A stretch of 64,000 nt of DNA from Ctena decussata (taxonomy: Eukaryota; Mollusca; Bivalvia; Lucinida; Lucinidae). A program made the translations under genes and the position numbers. This document shows, in pieces, positions 34,374 through 43,647 of this stretch (positions within the stretch are counted from its first letter, which is position 1; each line of letters starts with the position of its first letter). The notes beneath the pieces were generated by a model. That model was not told the origin of the DNA. It was given only the letters and a program-made list of their open reading frames with translations, and made no database searches. The stretch spans positions 22,899,899-22,963,898 of the forward strand of contig OZ022512.1 in assembly GCA_963989385.1 (NCBI GenBank), in the 5' to 3' direction.

Positions 34374-35490
34374 CCTTCAGCAACTAGTAGACAGTGTGAC
34401 ACATTCCACAGCTGGAACTTTCAGCATATGGACAGACAGTGTGACACTTTCAGCAACTGGACAGACAGTGTGACACATTCAGCAACTGGACAGACAGTGC
34501 AACACTTTCAGCAATTGGACAGATAGTGTGACACTTTCAGCAATTGGACAGATAGCGTGACACTTTCAGCAATTGGACAGACAGTGTGACACTTTTTCCA
34601 CAACTGGACAGACAGTGTGACACTTTTTCAGCAACTGGACAGACAGTGTGACACTTTTACAGCAATGGGACAAATAGTGCGACACTTTTAGCGATTGGAC
34701 AGACAGTGTGACACTTTCAGCAATTTGACAGACAGTGTGACACTTTCAGCAATTGGACAGGCAGTGTGACACTTTTTCAGCAACTGGACAGACAGTGTGA
34801 CACTTTTACAGCAATGGGACAAATAGTGCGACACTTTTAGCGATTGGACAGACAGTGTGACACTTTCAGCAATTGGACAGACAGTGTGACACTTTCAGCA
34901 ATTGGACAGGCAGTGTGACACTTTTTCAGCAACTGGACAGACAGTGTGACACTTTTTCAGCAACTGGATAGACAGTTTGACACTTTCAGCAACTGGGTTG
35001 ACAAGTGTGACACATTCAGCAACTGGACAGACAGTGTGACACTTTCAGCAATTGGACAGACAGTGTGACACTTTTTCAGCAACTGGACAGTGTGACACTT
35101 TTTCAGCAACTGGACAGACAGTGTGACACTTTCTGCAACTGGACAGACAGTGTGACACTTTCAATTTTGGACAGACAGTGTGACACTTTTTCATGAACTG
35201 GACAGACAGTGTGACACTTTTTCAGCAACTGGTCAGACAGTGTGACACTTTCAGCAACTGGATAGACAGTGTGAAACTTTCAGCAACTGGAAAGACAGTG
35301 TGAAACTTTCAGCAACAGGAATGACAGTGTGACACTTTCAGCAACTGGTAGACAGTGTGACACTTTCAGCAACTGGTAGACAGTGTGACACATTAAGCAG
35401 CTGATAGACACTTTCAGCAGTTAATGGTAGACACTGTCTACTGAGACTCTTTCAGCAACAGGCTACATATTGTGGCACTTTCAATATTAA
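34374..35490. repeat. 29-31 bp satellite with an AGTGTGACACT core
   Basis: Roughly 37 direct units of GACAGACAGTGTGACACTTT plus CAGCAACTG; length varies by one or two T in the TTT run. Every intact unit carries the 11-nt dyad AGTGT-G-ACACT. A segment of several units (TTTACAGCAATGGGACAAAT and its neighbours, near 34650 and 34805) is duplicated within the array. Edges are more degenerate. Confidence 0.9.
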
Positions 35491-35540
35491 AGGGGACATT
35501 GAGACATGTTCTGAAGTGTTTATGGAGAATTAACAAAAAT

Positions 35541-35781
35541 AAATCGCGACATGAGAATACCAACAAAGTGTCATGTGCACCTAGCGCAGACTCAGACCAA
35601 CCTGGGCATCCGCCATGTCTGATCAGAGTCTTCCCTGTCCACATGGAGCTAGCTCAGACTTTAAGCAACCCCATTCAGCCCACAGTGAAGATTCTGATCA
35701 AACTTGGCCACTGCCAAGGCTGACCCAAGTCTTCACTGGGCACACATGCTACTTTGTTGGTTTTCTCTTGTCGCGGCTCAA
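35541..35781. mobile_element. Foldback MITE (family A)
   Basis: TCGCGACATGAGAA at the left and TTCTCTTGTCGCGGCTC at the right, with CTGATCAGAGTCTT arms. Open frames inside follow the repeat. Confidence 0.8.
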
Positions 35782-36537
35782 ATCAGCCCTGATTTATCAA
35801 CAATACTCCCTCTGGACTCTCCTAAAGTACCAGCAGTCTTTTATTAACATTTTGGCCAGGAATACTGGACATTTACAGGCCCTAACAGCCTATAATACTG
35901 ACAAATAATTACTACTGCCATCTTATAGGCAGCTTCTATTCCATTAGCGGCAATAAGATATCTACTGGGGATAGCAGAACCTTAACAGACTTTGCCAATT
36001 ACAGACAAAAACAGTCTCAACTGTCTCCGTTTTCAATAACAGCAACAAGCCATAACAATGTCTGAAATTCCATAGAATGAAAGGAAAATGTTTTGTATTG
36101 AGCAAATTATGTGTCCCCTAATGCATTTCTTTTGTTTTACGCTGTCATAAATGATATAAGACCTAACTCAGACTTTATGAGACCTTCTGGGATTGTCATT
36201 ATTCTAGATAAAAGAGATTTCTGTTAAATGTGCATAAAAACAACAACAAGGTAGTTCAGACGAGGGTCACACAACATATCATATGCTGTTCAAAAGAAAC
36301 AAGAAAAAATATCAAACACCAATATGTTCAAATTCTCTATAAAAATGTATTTGTGTCCTGTCAGTAGATGAGAACCACTTCATGGAATTGGTTCTTATGA
36401 GGGGCCACAACATTGCTTTTCAAAAGACAAATGAAACAAAATTCTCTTTTTCATTCTGCACGCATATAGTGCTTCCAGAAGCTGTGATAATTGATATTTG
36501 CTGCAAATTAAGAACTCACAACATTACTTTATTCTTC
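35782..36537. other. Unassigned DNA
   Basis: Weak family B-like phrases at 36240-36430 (AACAACAAGGTAGTTCAGAC, GAACCACTTCATGG); no gene. Confidence 0.4.
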
Positions 36538-36797
36538 CGGGCCAGTTGTTCAAAGCATCGTTAGCTTAACCAAGCCGTTAGTCAAGGACTAAGTTAAGTC
36601 TCTTAGTACACATAAAATCAAGTCTGCTTATATAATTATTTTGCTGAAAAATGTGAGGAGCTTTTGCACACAGCAAAAGCTCCTCATGCTTTTTTCGCAA
36701 AAAATGACAGTGTTTTGCCTACATTATACCTTTGAAAATTTAATGTCTGGTTATCCGATGACCTTGTGTAAAACTACGTTTTCAACAACTGGGCCCT
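36538..36797. mobile_element. Foldback MITE (family E)
   Basis: Ends CGGGCCAGTTGTTCAAAGC and TTTTCAACAACTGGGCCC; central dyad GAGGAGCTTTTGC/GCAAAAGCTCCTC at 36655-36690. Confidence 0.8.
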
Positions 36798-37564
36798 GGT
36801 GATTAGGATACTATCATTGCAATGGCATCAGCAAATGTTCCTAGACGTTTCAGCATTTACAAGCCCCAACCTGTTTCTCTTCATCAGTGCTGCCATTAAT
36901 ATCAGACATTTATAACCAATCATACCTATATAGGAGAAGACCAATTATGAAATATAAACTATATCATAAACCAACACAAATATTTATTGTATCTGGTTTG
37001 GCAGGCATCCACCAACCAGCAAACACTGGCTTCATTCTATTACAAGTCAAACAACGTTTACTGGGTGTACTTTAGAAGGGATGGGCATATTATCCCATCT
37101 GACATACATCCAGTAATTAAAGGCGTATTTTCCGCTTTCCCTTTGTCGAACATAATCCGCTGTGGGAGGCCCCAGGGCATGAAACCCGAAGAAGCACAGC
37201 AATGCACTAGCCCCATTTGTGATTTTGCCTGGCAAATTGAGTAAACTCGGTTGTCTTACAGGGAACCAATATTTAAACCACTACAGTTGGCTCCCTTTGA
37301 ATCTCTCTTTCTGTGGAACCCTAAATCTCACCTTCCAGTCCATTATGTAATAGAGCTTTACCAGTAAACTGTACAAAAGTTTATGCTGCAAATGACACTG
37401 TCAAAAAAGCATTATTTTATATTTTACGTTCCGCTAGTTGCAGGGGAGACAAAAATGGCGAACAAACATGACCATACCTACATGAACAGTGATACAGATC
37501 TTCCGATGCACTGCCCCTCCCTGCATAGGCTGAGACTGCAGACTGGGGGATAATTCTGGCTTAG
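36798..37564. other. Unassigned DNA next to the DIRS insertion
   Basis: Overlapping short frames on both strands at 36987-37244 show no domain. Confidence 0.4.
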
Positions 37565-37580
37565 AATTTCATTTCATTCC

Positions 37581-37721
37581 GTATACTTACCTGTATGTGA
37601 AACATACTATTAGGATTTATCTCCCTTGTCTAGCTCACAACTCGCTAAAAATAAATTCGACCTTTACCTGTGACCATGTCACGTGGTCGTATCACGTGTT
37701 CCCACCTCGAGGATCAGTTTC
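37581..37721 (+). repeat. Left inverted terminal repeat of the DIRS element
   Basis: Starts GTATACTTACCTGTATGTGA and ends CGAGGATCAGTTTC. Identical to the reverse complement of 42987-43127. It contains two CACGTG/TCACGTG E-box-like sites and probably carries promoter signals for ORF1, which starts 84 nt downstream. Confidence 0.9.
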
Positions 37722-37804
37722 TTCTTCGGTGTCGAAAAGCTCACATCGTTTCTCTCTAGAAGAGTTTTGTTGTTTTGTTAATTTATTTGTGTGGGGTAGT
37801 AAGT

Positions 37805-39427
37805 ATGGCAGAAGCTTCGCTTCACTTTGAAGGTGAGCCACGGGAGTGTGGCGAGAACGACCATTCGAATTTGTCAGTTCGGAGTTCAGAATTTCGAGTT
37901 ACCCCTTCGAGACATGCCGGAAATGAGACTGTTTCCGATAGCGACATTTTAATGGCTGCGCCCACAAAGAAACCTGAACGTAAGGCAAGATCGTCAAAAA
38001 CCAGTAAAAAGGCTAGTTTGGAAGACCAAATAGAGGAGAGAATGCGTGCTAGCATCGAAACCAGGTTCTCGAGTTTCGAGGAGAAGATGTTAGGCATCAT
38101 GGCCGATTTTCAAAGACAACAAAAGTCGGTAAATGCTGGTTTGACAGCGACTTCCACCGTCACAAACAATGTTTGTTCGGCACAGAGCAGCACTTCGGGT
38201 GCGTGCCAGCCAACAATGACCAGAATCAACACTATGGGTGCTGGAAATGGTCGTAGGAATGTTATTTCCTTGGACAATTCCTTGAATGATGAACATTTAG
38301 GTTCGAGATCACCAATTCAGAGAGGGTTGTCAGATGATGATGACATTTTGTCCTTACAACCAGGACAGCTAGAATCAAGGGATTTAGACTTGGATTCACA
38401 TTCTGTTGTTTCTGAACAGCAGAAAATTGAAGATGATACATCAGATCGTTTTCTGAAATACAAAACTGATGACAATGTGTCAGAAGAAACCCGTCAAATT
38501 TTATTAGACTTGTTCGGTGATGATGCCTGTGTTAAAAAGTCTGGGTCTGGTACGGGTATTTTATTGGACAAAACACAGACAGATATTTTGAATCAGTCTT
38601 GGAGAATTTCTGCACCTGACAAACTCACAGCTTTTAGAGAATCTTACAAGAACTCATTTCCTGTTCATGAGAAATCAGAAGACATTCTCAAAGTCCCTAG
38701 TTTGGATGACATTGTTGAACATTTCCTGATCAAACGTTTTTCAGGGAAAGCTACTTTTAAACATGCAAGGACTTTGTTTTCACAGCACTGGAAGGAAATT
38801 GAGAAATTGGCCTTTAAGGGTCAGTCGGCAGCACATATGGGCATTGTAATTACTTTATACATTCAGCAGGCCTTAGCTGCATTACTTCAGCAATTGAAAC
38901 AGGACAGTCCAAATTTGGATTCATTGACACAGACTGTTAGAGATAGTTTCGCAATGTCGTCCAAAGTGCTGGATCAGATGGGCAGAGCCGGGGCGTATCA
39001 TCATTTTATAAGGCGGAAGGCCACTATCATAGACATGGGTCTGGAAAATATTAAAGATGTTGCCAAACACGCAGATTTGTTACCTCTTACGGGCGATGGC
39101 GTTTTAGGGAAAGAGTTCGAGAGCAAACTCAAGGAAAGGAAAGAGAAAAATAAAGAGTATAAAGATCTGGTACCGGAGGTTACTGGGAAACCAAATCTGG
39201 CTACAAAGCGGAAAGCCCAATCTTCTTCAAACACCCATGATCAGAAACAGATGAGATTTGACAATTCCAAGAATATCAGGAGCTACAGTCAGAGCAAGCC
39301 TGAATACTCTACACCGTTGCGGTATGGTAACAACTATAAGTCGTCAGGGTCTTATGGTCAGAGATATGGTAACCAGCAGCAGAAGAAAGGGGTAAGTTCC
39401 TTTCGTGCAAGAACCCAAAATAAATGA
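37805..39427 (+). CDS. DIRS ORF1, gag-position structural protein
   Basis: An intact frame of 540 codons. I prefer the ATG at 37805 (MAEASLHFEG), with A at -3 and G at +4, over the in-frame ATG at 37775. The N-terminal quarter is rich in charged residues (KKPERKARSSKTSKKAS) and looks basic and disordered. A serine/acidic stretch follows (DDDDILSLQPGQLESRDLDL), then a helical region after about residue 270 (SWRISAPDKL onward). The C-terminus is a basic Ser/Tyr/Gly/Gln tail (SYGQRYGNQQQKKG). No CCHC zinc knuckle is visible, as in many DIRS ORF1 proteins. Presumed role: nucleocapsid-like packaging of element RNA. Function is inferred from position. Confidence 0.8.
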   Translation: MAEASLHFEGEPRECGENDHSNLSVRSSEFRVTPSRHAGNETVSDSDILMAAPTKKPERKARSSKTSKKASLEDQIEERMRASIETRFSSFEEKMLGIMADFQRQQKSVNAGLTATSTVTNNVCSAQSSTSGACQPTMTRINTMGAGNGRRNVISLDNSLNDEHLGSRSPIQRGLSDDDDILSLQPGQLESRDLDLDSHSVVSEQQKIEDDTSDRFLKYKTDDNVSEETRQILLDLFGDDACVKKSGSGTGILLDKTQTDILNQSWRISAPDKLTAFRESYKNSFPVHEKSEDILKVPSLDDIVEHFLIKRFSGKATFKHARTLFSQHWKEIEKLAFKGQSAAHMGIVITLYIQQALAALLQQLKQDSPNLDSLTQTVRDSFAMSSKVLDQMGRAGAYHHFIRRKATIIDMGLENIKDVAKHADLLPLTGDGVLGKEFESKLKERKEKNKEYKDLVPEVTGKPNLATKRKAQSSSNTHDQKQMRFDNSKNIRSYSQSKPEYSTPLRYGNNYKSSGSYGQRYGNQQQKKGVSSFRARTQNK

Positions 39428-41033
39428 CTCGGAAATAGTAAAAGGCTGTTATCCAGAACTACCGGTTGGGGGTCGTCTCAAGTTTTTCATAGACCAATGG
39501 AAACTCATCACAGACGACAAATGGGTGTTGTCGACAATAGCAAAGGGCTACAAATTGGAATTCCAAAGTTTGCCAGCATTCTCAGGAATCAGACAAACAA
39601 TTGTGAATGCGAGCAATCAAGCTATTTTAAATTCAGAGGTAGAAAGTTTGCTTCAAAAAGCTGCAATAGAACCTGTACCTTTTGCTCAACGACAACAAGG
39701 TTTTTACAGTACCTTTTTCCTGGTTCCCAAAAAATCAGGGGAAATGAGGGCTGTGATAAACTTGAGACCCCTCAATCAGTACCTCAAAACACAACATTTC
39801 AAGATGGACACATTGAAAACAGTTCTAAATCTAGTAAAGAAAGGAGACTGGGCCATTTCAATCGATTTGCGCGATGCGTATTTTCATATCTTGATTCACC
39901 CAAAACACAGGAAATATCTTCGGTTTTGCATTCAGGGCAAAGCATACCAGTTCCGAGCGTTAGCATTCGGTCCAAAAACTTCGCCGAGAGTGTTCACCAA
40001 GATAGTTGCGGTGGCAGCGGCTCATCTAAGAATGCAAAGCATAAGGTTAGCTGTATACCTGGACGATTGGCTAGCTCTGAATGCAAGGAGAAGATTTCTC
40101 CTCAAAGACAGGGAAACTATTCTCAGTCTCTTTTCTCGACTAGGTTTCTTGATAAACAAGGAAAAGTCAAATCTGATACCTACCCAAGACATAGTATACA
40201 TAGGAGGGAGGTTTTGTTTAGACAGGGGTATTGTCTTGCCAACTCCAGAGAGAATATTAAAGTTAAAAAAGGCAGTCATGGCTTTATTGGGAAAAGAAGT
40301 GTCAGCAAGACAGTATTTACAAACTCTAGGCCTGATGGCCTCTTGCATAGAAATTATACCAAATGCAAGGCTGCAAATGAGGCCAATACAGCTTCATCTG
40401 CTGCATTGGTGGAAACCAGTGTCCAGGGACCTAGAAATGATCATTCCCAAATCTCATCAGTTGAGGGAGCATCTGAGCTGGTGGTTACAGGAAGCCAACA
40501 TTCTCAAGGGCAGATCTTTGTCTCAAATTCAAGCCAGCAAAATAATCGCCACAGATGCATCCACTCAGATGTGGGGCGGAAATCTAGGTCAGCAGATCAT
40601 TCAAGGTTTTTGGTCAGAGGAACAAAAAGAACTTCACATTAACTGTCTGGAGTTGGAGGCAGTAATCTTGACTATAAGAAACTTCCTTCCTCAGTTGAGA
40701 AATCAATGTGTGTTGGTCCGATCAGACAACACCACGGTGATTCAGTATATTTGTCGACAGGGAGGGACTCGGTCGCCTCAGCTGTGTTACAAAACCTGGG
40801 AACTGTGGCAATTGGCAATCAAGAACAATATCATTCTGAAAGCAGCACACATTGCGGGGAAAATGAACATTCTTCCCGACCAGCTGAGCAGAGTGGTAAT
40901 AAGGCCCACAGAATGGACCTTGAACGATGCAGTGTTAAGACAAATCTTTCAGATCTGGGGGAAACCTATGATAGATCTCTTTGCATCGTTTCTCAACAAG
41001 AAGATGGACATCATCCCCAAGCTTACGCTGTAG
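39396..41033 (+). CDS. DIRS ORF2: reverse transcriptase and RNase H
   Basis: The frame opens at 39396, overlapping the end of ORF1 by about 30 nt in the +1 frame. There is no ATG before the RT domain, so expression probably needs frameshifting, reinitiation or splicing. Counting from 39405, fingers/palm motifs include VPKKSGEMRAVINLRPLN, SIDLRDAYFHI and RALAFGPKTSPRVFTK; the catalytic box is YLDD at residues 218-221 (40056-40067). RNase H acidic residues appear in ATDAS (Asp384), INCLELEA and VRSDNT, followed by HIAGKMNILPDQLSR. The frame then enters DLFASFLNKK, the start of the usual C-terminal domain, and ends early at PKLTL. It copies the element RNA into cDNA. Confidence 0.9.
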   Translation, partial: VPFVQEPKINDSEIVKGCYPELPVGGRLKFFIDQWKLITDDKWVLSTIAKGYKLEFQSLPAFSGIRQTIVNASNQAILNSEVESLLQKAAIEPVPFAQRQQGFYSTFFLVPKKSGEMRAVINLRPLNQYLKTQHFKMDTLKTVLNLVKKGDWAISIDLRDAYFHILIHPKHRKYLRFCIQGKAYQFRALAFGPKTSPRVFTKIVAVAAAHLRMQSIRLAVYLDDWLALNARRRFLLKDRETILSLFSRLGFLINKEKSNLIPTQDIVYIGGRFCLDRGIVLPTPERILKLKKAVMALLGKEVSARQYLQTLGLMASCIEIIPNARLQMRPIQLHLLHWWKPVSRDLEMIIPKSHQLREHLSWWLQEANILKGRSLSQIQASKIIATDASTQMWGGNLGQQIIQGFWSEEQKELHINCLELEAVILTIRNFLPQLRNQCVLVRSDNTTVIQYICRQGGTRSPQLCYKTWELWQLAIKNNIILKAAHIAGKMNILPDQLSRVVIRPTEWTLNDAVLRQIFQIWGKPMIDLFASFLNKKMDIIPKLTL

Positions 41034-41312
41034 ATGCTTTTTCAGTAACATGGAATCAAATGTTTGCGTATGCGTTTCCTCCAATCTGCCTGATTCCCAA
41101 GGTTTTAGAACACATGAAGCAAGGACCGTGTCAGGTCATTCTGATAGCTCCACAATGGCCAAGAAGACATTGGTATCCGGAACTACTGAAATTGTGCATT
41201 GCAAATCCAATCAGGTTACCAGAGATACACAATCTCTTGAGTCAACCGAACACAATAATATATCATCCGGATCCCAAAGTGTTCAGTCTGAATGCATGGC
41301 TGCTATCAACAA
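41012..41312 (+). pseudogene. Frameshifted C-terminal (methyltransferase-like) domain of DIRS ORF2
   Basis: After ORF2 stops, the downstream domain continues in the -1 frame: AVDAFSVTW, YAFPPICLIPKVL, VILIAPQWPRRHWYPELL, then HPDPKVFSLNAWLLS. This block follows RNase H in DIRS-type polyproteins and has been compared with Dam-like adenine methyltransferases; I did not confirm catalytic motifs. An indel near 41010-41020 separates it from DLFASFLNKK. The frame runs into the inverted block after about 41312, so the true C-terminus is lost. Confidence 0.7.
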
Positions 41313-41482
41313 AAATTCTGCACAATCTGTTAAAGATGCTGAATATGTATCAATTTGTTTTCCACGACACCAACTACTGAACTGTTTGAATTTACCAGAA
41401 TAGTCTTTTTGAGTGCCTGTTCTCCAAGACGCGGACAGTAAGTCTCTAACTTCCTGTGAAAAGCCGCTTGCTGAGAGCTGTC
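41312..41482 (-). pseudogene. Inverted N-terminal segment of the DIRS tyrosine recombinase
   Basis: Read on the minus strand, this block encodes FSQEVRDLLSASW, GTQKDYSGKFKQFSSWCRG and SLTDCAEFL, the N-terminal SAM-like, core-binding region expected at the start of a DIRS recombinase. The rest of the recombinase lies on the plus strand from 41508. The block is bracketed by 13-bp inverted repeats, GCTGCTATCAACA at 41299-41311 and its complement at 41483-41495, and abuts a 34-bp-arm hairpin at 41492-41565. Foldback template switching or inversion separated the two halves of the gene. Confidence 0.8.
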
Positions 41483-41491
41483 TGTTGATAG

Positions 41492-41565
41492 CAGCTATGG
41501 TTCTATATTGCAAACCCTTATGAAACAAAATTTTCATAAGGGTTTGCAATATAGAACCATAGCTG
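41492..41565. repeat. Perfect 34-bp-arm hairpin at the recombinase inversion breakpoint
   Basis: Arms at 41492-41525 and 41532-41565 flank a 6-nt loop (CAAAAT). Each arm contains CAAACCCTTATG or its complement. The right arm is genuine recombinase coding sequence; the left arm is an inverted duplicate of it. Confidence 0.9.
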
Positions 41566-42317
41566 GCTATCGCTCAATGTTATCTTCGGTTTTACAACCA
41601 GTAAATAACATTCCTATTGGGCAACACCCTCACATTGTAAGACTGATCAAAGGAATTTTCAATTCCAGGCCACCAACTACTAAATTGTTACCAGAATGGG
41701 ATCTACCTCTAGTTCTAGACCTCTTAAAGAGACCGCCTTTCGAGCCATTATCCCTAGCTCCTTTGAAATATCTTACATGGAAATCTCTTTTCCTTGTAGC
41801 AATCACAACGTTCCGCAGGGCGAGCGACATCCAAGCCCTAAGGCTGGGGTCAGGGAACATATCTATACAGAACAGAGGGATAACTTTTATACGACAGGGT
41901 TTGTCGAAGTCTGATAGACAGAATCATGTAAATAACAAGATTTTTGTGCCGTCTTTTAGTCAAGACAGTTTGTTGGACCCAGTAAGAGTACTGAAGGTCT
42001 ATTTGAAGAGAACTAAAAAGTTTAGAGACTTTGGGCAGGATCAGGCAAAATTTTCATTATTCCTGTCAGTGGTTGAGCCACATAAACCTGTGACTTCTCA
42101 GACGATTTCTAAATGGCTGGTGAGTTTAATTAAACTCGCATATAAAGATCCCAAAATGAAAGTGAAAGGACACTCAACTAGAGCAATAGGCTCGTCATGG
42201 GCGCTATTTAATGGTGCTCCTGTAAATAGCATTCTCAATGCTGCTGACTGGTCGCGTGAATCTACATTCACAAAATTTTATATGCGTGATCTGAACGCGT
42301 CAGCTCTAAATTCATAA
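41508..42317 (+). CDS. DIRS tyrosine recombinase, catalytic portion
   Basis: A frame of 269 codons whose first dozen codons lie in the hairpin and are not native. The native part starts near HKGLQYRTIAGYRSML. Catalytic tyrosine-recombinase features are present: Arg103/Arg104 in TTFRRASDIQALRL, His222 and Arg225 in KGHSTRAIGSSW, Trp248 in AADWSR and nucleophile Tyr258 in FTKFYMRD. It would cut and rejoin a circular cDNA and the genomic target through a 3'-phosphotyrosine link. The N-terminal core-binding region is missing from this strand (see 41312-41482), so this copy should not make a working enzyme. The frame ends normally, followed by an A-rich stretch at 42317. Confidence 0.88.
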   Translation: MQTLMKQNFHKGLQYRTIAGYRSMLSSVLQPVNNIPIGQHPHIVRLIKGIFNSRPPTTKLLPEWDLPLVLDLLKRPPFEPLSLAPLKYLTWKSLFLVAITTFRRASDIQALRLGSGNISIQNRGITFIRQGLSKSDRQNHVNNKIFVPSFSQDSLLDPVRVLKVYLKRTKKFRDFGQDQAKFSLFLSVVEPHKPVTSQTISKWLVSLIKLAYKDPKMKVKGHSTRAIGSSWALFNGAPVNSILNAADWSRESTFTKFYMRDLNASALNS

Positions 42318-42811
42318 AAAAAAAATAAAAAAAGTGTTTTAGATGTAAATAAAGTACTTTTAGTTGTTCTGAAGTAATATACTCAAAATGAATGATGTAT
42401 GAACATATAGAATTGCTTTATGGTTATTCTGGGAAATCATATGAAAGCTGGATAGTTCTTCTACGGCGAGTTGCTATGGGAAAATGAATTTTAAAGATAG
42501 TAACTGGTGATGATTTTGAGTATTTTGGTACATTAAGAGGAGTAGGCTTACAGTGTACTTTATAGTTATGAAACGGAATAAGCCTAAGTGATCAATTGAA
42601 AAAAAAAAAAAAAAAATGGTGTTGTACATATGTACATTCTTGTATAAAGAGGAATTTGTTAATATGGGAATATTGTACATTCTGTAAATATGCTGAACAT
42701 CTGGAGAAGCAAAGAAAGGTTCCAGATCAAGTAAGCTACACCAAGTCCGGAAAGATACAGTACCACAGCTCTGCATACAAAGGTATGTATGATTGCTTAG
42801 CAATCTAGAAT
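42318..42811. other. DIRS 3' non-coding region
   Basis: AT-rich, with A-runs at 42317-42325 and 42599-42615. Lies between the recombinase stop and the internal complementary region. Confidence 0.6.
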
Positions 42812-42918
42812 ATCCTAATAGTATGTTTCACATACAGGTAAGTATACGGAATGAAATGAAATTGTTAGATTTGACTAACAAATCATAATTTTATGAATGG
42901 AGTATACTTACCTGTATG
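42812..42918 (-). repeat. Internal complementary region of the DIRS element
   Basis: 42812-42863 is the reverse complement of the left element tip (to GGAATGAAATGAAATT). 42861-42918 is the reverse complement of the right tip (GTTAGATTTGACTAAC onward). The two are fused with ATT shared at the junction, so the region reads as a joined pair of element ends. In the DIRS replication model it templates completion of the ends and circle formation. Confidence 0.9.
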
Positions 42919-42986
42919 CTTCCCTTCCCATCCTCCCCTCAGTATCTTCCCGTCCTTGTGGAGAGGCTTTTCTCCGCCGGAATGGG

Positions 42987-43127
42987 GAAACTGATCCTCG
43001 AGGTGGGAACACGTGATACGACCACGTGACATGGTCACAGGTAAAGGTCGAATTTATTTTTAGCGAGTTGTGAGCTAGACAAGGGAGATAAATCCTAATA
43101 GTATGTTTCACATACAGGTAAGTATAC
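42987..43127 (-). repeat. Right inverted terminal repeat of the DIRS element
   Basis: Identical inverse copy of the left repeat over 141 bp. It is followed by a right-specific tip to about 43169 (CTCCATTCATAAAATTATG and TTAGTCAAATCTAACAATT). Confidence 0.9.
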
Positions 43128-43169
43128 TCCATTCATAAAATTATGATTTGTTAGTCAAATCTAACAATT

Positions 43170-43647
43170 TTACGAGAGAAAATATATCATTTCGACATTT
43201 TTCTGAGAAATTCTCCATTCTCAGTGAGAACTTTGGTAGTATTGACTGTAGAAATGCATTTTTTGCATGAGATTTTTTTCTCCCATTGACTAGATTTTGA
43301 TGAGATTTTTGGCAAAATTACGAGCAAATCTCTCAAAATATCGCCAAGATCCCTGCAGACTCTTAGAAATGTGCAGGTAATTCAGAATCAATGTAAGAGT
43401 TCCAAGTAGGGTTGGGTTTGAATATTTCTATTCATTTTCTCTGAAAACACTGTGCCCCCTGCATTAGATCTGCCTCACTGAGTCAGTTCTAATAAGGAGC
43501 CACAACATATTTTCATGGAGAAATTCGAAAATACATGTACTCCTAAAAGTATTACAAACCAACATCCCAACACTTAGGAAAACCACACCCTATATCAGCC
43601 TTATTTACAGTTCTAACAGAATTGGAACATGATAAAAGGTGCTATCA
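43170..43647. other. Unassigned DNA
   Basis: A family B remnant at about 43440-43515 (GATCTGCCTCACTGAG then GAGCCACAACATA). TGAGAxTTT phrases recur at 43180-43340. Confidence 0.45.

Larger units (their letters stand above)
37565..43169 (+). mobile_element. DIRS-like tyrosine-recombinase retrotransposon, nearly complete
   Basis: The order is inverted terminal repeat, ORF1, RT/RNase H, methyltransferase-like tail, tyrosine recombinase, internal complementary region, inverted terminal repeat. This is the DIRS layout, in which a cDNA circle formed via the internal complementary region is inserted by the recombinase without target duplication. The shared terminal repeats (37581-37721 and 42987-43127) are identical over 141 bp in inverse orientation. 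Outer tips differ (about 16 nt on the left, about 42 nt on the right), as is usual for DIRS. Two lesions break the copy: a frame change after the RNase H domain and an inverted block at the recombinase start. It is probably young but not autonomous. Confidence 0.92.

Noticed and set aside
39497..40642. 381-codon frame overlapping DIRS ORF2
   Set aside because: Alternative-frame shadow of the RT/RNase H reading frame.
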